Source of the DNA: Lacrimispora celerecrescens
GTDB lineage: Bacteria; Bacillota; Clostridia; Lachnospirales; Lachnospiraceae
DNA: 64,000 nucleotides
Assembly: GCF_000732605.1 (NCBI RefSeq)
Contig: NZ_JPME01000015.1
Location: forward strand, 248,001-312,000
Reading direction: 5' to 3'
Both the position numbers and the translations under genes were made by a program. Below are positions 61,168 to 64,000 of the stretch, in pieces (positions within the stretch are counted from its first letter, which is position 1; every line of letters begins with the position of its first letter). The notes under the pieces are model-generated. The model saw only the letters and a list, made by a program, of their open reading frames with translations. It was not told the DNA's origin and did no database searches.

Positions 61168-62519
61168 AGATCATAATCGTGGGTTGCGGTAAGGTGGGAG
61201 CAACCCTGGCAGAACAGCTGAACAATGAGCATCATGATATTATGCTCATTGATAAAAGCGCCGATGTCATTAACTCTATTACAGAGAGAATCGACGTCAT
61301 GGGTGTCGTGGGAAATGGTGCAGTTTATAAAGTACAGATGGAGGCAGGGATTCAGGAGACAGATCTTTTAATTGCCACTACTAATTCCGACGAGCTGAAT
61401 ATGCTTTGCTGCCTGATCGCGAAGAAAGCAGGAGACTGTCATACCATTGCCAGGATCCGTAATCCGGAGTATCACTCTGAAATTAACTATATCAGAGAAG
61501 AGCTTGGACTTTCCCTGGCCATTAATCCAGAGATGGCTGCGGCCATGGAAATCGCAAGGCTCCTCCGGTTTCCGTCTGCAATCAAAATCGATACATTTGC
61601 CAAAGGCAGGATTGAAATCTTAAAATTCCTGGTGCCGGATCATTCCATCCTTCATAATATGAAGGTGCGGGAGGTCCTCTCCAGGCTTCATTGCAATGTG
61701 CTGATCTGTGCCATTGAGCATGGCAGTGAAGTCATCATCCCGAGCGGAGACTCCGTCATGGTGGCGGGAGATAAGATATCGTTTATCGCATCGCCTGCAG
61801 AAGCCAATGAGTTTTTCAAACAGGCAGGGATTGATAACAATACAATTCGGACAGCAATGTTTGTTGGCGGCGGAAAGATTACATATTACGTTGCAAAATT
61901 GCTGGAAAGTACAAAGATTAACGTAAAGATTCTGGAGCAGAATATGGAACGCTGTAATGAATTGAGCGAGCTTCTTCCAAGGGCTATGGTCATTCATGGA
62001 GATGCTTCCAATCAGGAGCTGCTGCTTCAGGAAGGAATTGGACAGATCGATGCCTTTGCTTCTCTTACCGGCTTTGACGAGGAGAACATCATGCTTTCTC
62101 TTTATGCAGCAAGTCAGTCCAAGGCAAAACTTATTACAAAAGTTAACCGAATCGCTTTTGAAAATATCATTGATTCCATGAATTTAGGCAGTGTGATCTA
62201 TCCCAAACTCATCACGTCTGAAACCATTCTCCAATACGTCCGCGCCATGCAGAATTCCATGGGAAGCAATGTGGAAACCCTCTATAAAATCGTGGCGGAC
62301 CGGGCGGAGGCTTTGGAATTCCGTGTTGCTAATGAGCCAAGTATTGTAGGAATTCCTTTGGAAAAACTTGAGCTTAAAAATAATCTTCTTGTAGCCTTTA
62401 TCAACCGGAAGGGACAGTTTATCAGTCCCCGTGGTAAGGACACCCTGGAAGAAGGCGACCGGGTGATCGTAGTCACCACGGTGACCGGGCTTAATGACTT
62501 AAAGGACATACTAAGGTAG
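61164..62519 (+). CDS. trkA: Trk potassium transport regulatory subunit TrkA
   Basis: Cytosolic NAD-binding gating subunit, 451 aa with two RCK repeats. First Rossmann motif IIVGCGKVGATLAEQL, with second fold near FVGGGKITYYVAKLL; TrkA-C domains follow each. ATG overlaps the rng stop. TrkH follows. Confidence 0.94.
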   Translation: MKIIIVGCGKVGATLAEQLNNEHHDIMLIDKSADVINSITERIDVMGVVGNGAVYKVQMEAGIQETDLLIATTNSDELNMLCCLIAKKAGDCHTIARIRNPEYHSEINYIREELGLSLAINPEMAAAMEIARLLRFPSAIKIDTFAKGRIEILKFLVPDHSILHNMKVREVLSRLHCNVLICAIEHGSEVIIPSGDSVMVAGDKISFIASPAEANEFFKQAGIDNNTIRTAMFVGGGKITYYVAKLLESTKINVKILEQNMERCNELSELLPRAMVIHGDASNQELLLQEGIGQIDAFASLTGFDEENIMLSLYAASQSKAKLITKVNRIAFENIIDSMNLGSVIYPKLITSETILQYVRAMQNSMGSNVETLYKIVADRAEALEFRVANEPSIVGIPLEKLELKNNLLVAFINRKGQFISPRGKDTLEEGDRVIVVTTVTGLNDLKDILR

Positions 62520-62535
62520 AAAAGGCGAAAAGGCT

Positions 62536-63978
62536 ATGAATAAAAAAGTTATCATCTATCTGATGGGCTGGATTTTAAATATTGAGGCAGTTTTTATGTT
62601 GCTGCCATGTATCACTGCATTGATTTACAAGGAGCCCAGCGGTTATTGGTTTCTGGCAGTTATGGCAGTCTGCGGAGGCATCGGAATCATTTTTACACGC
62701 AAAAAGCCTGAAAACATGGTTTTCTTTGCAAAAGAAGGCTTTGTTTCCGTTGCGCTGAGCTGGATTGTATTAAGCTTTTTTGGGGCAATGCCCTTTTATT
62801 TAAGTGGGGAGATCCCAAGATTTGAAGATGCTATGTTTGAGGTTATTTCCGGTTTTACGACTACCGGATCCAGTATTTTAACGGATGTGGAATCTCTTTC
62901 CCAGTGCATGATCATGTGGAGGAGTTTTACCCACTGGATAGGCGGTATGGGGGTTCTGGTATTTATTTTATCCCTCCTTCCACTTGCAGGCGGCTATAAT
63001 ATGTACATTATGAAGGCAGAAAGCCCTGGCCCTTCCGTAGGGAAATTGGTGCCAAGGGTGCGGTCGACCGCTAAAATCCTTTATACCATCTATTTATTTA
63101 TGACGGTGCTGCAGATCATTCTTCTGCTGATCGGAGGCATGCCCCTGTTTGACTCCCTGGCGATCAGCTTCGGTACAGCCGGTACAGGTGGATTTGGCAT
63201 TAAAAACAGCAGTATGGCTTTTTATGACAGTTACTATTTGCAGGGAGTTGTTACCGTATTTATGATTTTATTCGGTATCAATTTTAATGTGTATCACCTG
63301 CTTTTAACCCGCCATCCAAAAGAAGCCTTCCGCTGTGAGGAAGCCAGAGCGTACCTTGGTATCATTGCGGCGTCCGTTCTATTTATTACCTTTAATATCC
63401 GCGGCAGCTTTGGAAGCTTGTTTTCCGCTTTTCATCATGCGGCCTTCCAGGTAGCCTCGATTATTACCACAACAGGCTATTCTACCGTTGACTTTAATTT
63501 ATGGCCGGAATTTTCAAAAGGGATTCTGGTTGCGCTCATGTTTATTGGTGCATGTGCAGGAAGTACAGGCGGAGGTTTTAAGGTATCACGAGTCGTTATC
63601 CTATTAAAGGCTGTTAAAAAAGAACTGGGATCTTTGATTCATCCCAGAAGCGTAAAAGTTTTAAAGCTGGATGGAAAGCCCATTGAACATAGCGTGCTTC
63701 GGTCCATCAATACATTTTTAGGCGCTTATATTGTGATCTTTACGTTTTCTGTACTGATTGTCAGCCTGGATAATTTTGATTTTGCTACCAATTTTACTGC
63801 TGTTGCAGCGACCTTTAATAACATCGGACCAGGTCTGGCAGGAGCCGGCCCTCTAGAGAACTTCTCCAAATTTTCTGCTTTGTCTAAATATGTGATGATG
63901 TTTGACATGTTAGCGGGACGCTTGGAGGTATTTCCATTGTTATTGATTTTTGCACCTTCTACATGGAAAAATAGTTAA
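62536..63978 (+). CDS. trkH: Trk-type potassium uptake membrane subunit TrkH
   Basis: Potassium-conducting membrane subunit, 480 aa with about ten membrane helices. Selectivity loops seen as [23 protein letters not shown] and NNIGPGLAG. The C-terminus [17 protein letters not shown] is the normal family end, so the gene is complete at the window edge. Start after AAAAGGCG. Works with TrkA encoded just upstream. Confidence 0.95.
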   Translation: MNKKVIIYLMGWILNIEAVFMLLPCITALIYKEPSGYWFLAVMAVCGGIGIIFTRKKPENMVFFAKEGFVSVALSWIVLSFFGAMPFYLSGEIPRFEDAMFEVISGFTTTGSSILTDVESLSQCMIMWRSFTHWIGGMGVLVFILSLLPLAGGYNMYIMKAESPGPSVGKLVPRVRSTAKILYTIYLFMTVLQIILLLIGGMPLFDSLAISFGTAGTGGFGIKNSSMAFYDSYYLQGVVTVFMILFGINFNVYHLLLTRHPKEAFRCEEARAYLGIIAASVLFITFNIRGSFGSLFSAFHHAAFQVASIITTTGYSTVDFNLWPEFSKGILVALMFIGACAGSTGGGFKVSRVVILLKAVKKELGSLIHPRSVKVLKLDGKPIEHSVLRSINTFLGAYIVIFTFSVLIVSLDNFDFATNFTAVAATFNNIGPGLAGAGPLENFSKFSALSKYVMMFDMLAGRLEVFPLLLIFAPSTWKNS

Positions 63979-64000
63979 TAAAATAAACGGCCGCAGATAT

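Overview
The window reads as chromosomal DNA of a spore-forming, anaerobic-type Firmicute, most likely a Lachnospiraceae / Clostridium cluster XIVa organism (Lacrimispora-like; inferred from gene content and protein style, not from any search). Supporting signs are an alpha/beta SASP, GerW (YtfJ), YlbJ, RecU, short-form HisG with HisZ, an agr-type quorum cassette, a glycosaminoglycan uptake operon, strong AGGAGG ribosome sites and many TTG/GTG starts. I saw no rRNA, tRNA, CRISPR array, intact prophage or intact insertion sequence.

Layout. 281-6242: ABC sugar transporter (lipoprotein plus two permeases), then an unsaturated glucuronyl hydrolase and a sulfatase, interrupted by three 50-bp tandem repeats. 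6441-11232: AT-rich accessory stretch with a broken antitoxin gene, a divergent agr system (response regulator and sensor on minus; AgrB and a cysteine-free AgrD-like peptide on plus), unexplained small ORFs and a ParE/YefM-type toxin-antitoxin pair. 11353-26091: core genes (rqcH; yicC-gmk-rpoZ-rimO-pgsA-cinA; an uncharacterised run ending in gerW; rpmB; Asp23-FakA-like-recG). 26201-39452: mixed housekeeping (DUF975, udk, SASP, rsmD-coaD, ylbJ, M23 peptidase, RNA modification genes, YgiQ, recU). 39609-45498: histidine operon hisZ-G-D-B-A plus a HisF-like/HisI/HisE fusion. 45621-48375: membrane protein and pepT. 48399-57312: second accessory stretch, with an autoregulated MarR, the stub of a MATE efflux gene under a matching operator, an IS30-type transposase remnant, a divergent carbamoyltransferase, DUF3788, a lactonase, a DUF2339/DUF3999 pair and DUF1275. 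57413-63978: radical SAM pair, RNase G and the TrkA/TrkH potassium system.

Three otherwise normal genes (446-codon unknown at 18242, DUF975 at 26201, hisD at 41531) are each broken by what looks like one missing base, always restorable by doubling one base. That pattern may mean assembly indels rather than true gene decay, and it should be settled before calling the strain a histidine auxotroph.

Most promising for novelty: the cysteine-free AgrD-like peptide with its satellite ORFs, the inactive-looking HisF domain fused to HisIE, the carbamoyltransferase homologue with altered active-site motifs, the MarR operator triplet beside an eroded efflux gene, and the hairpin-rich 50-bp repeats inside the glycosaminoglycan operon.
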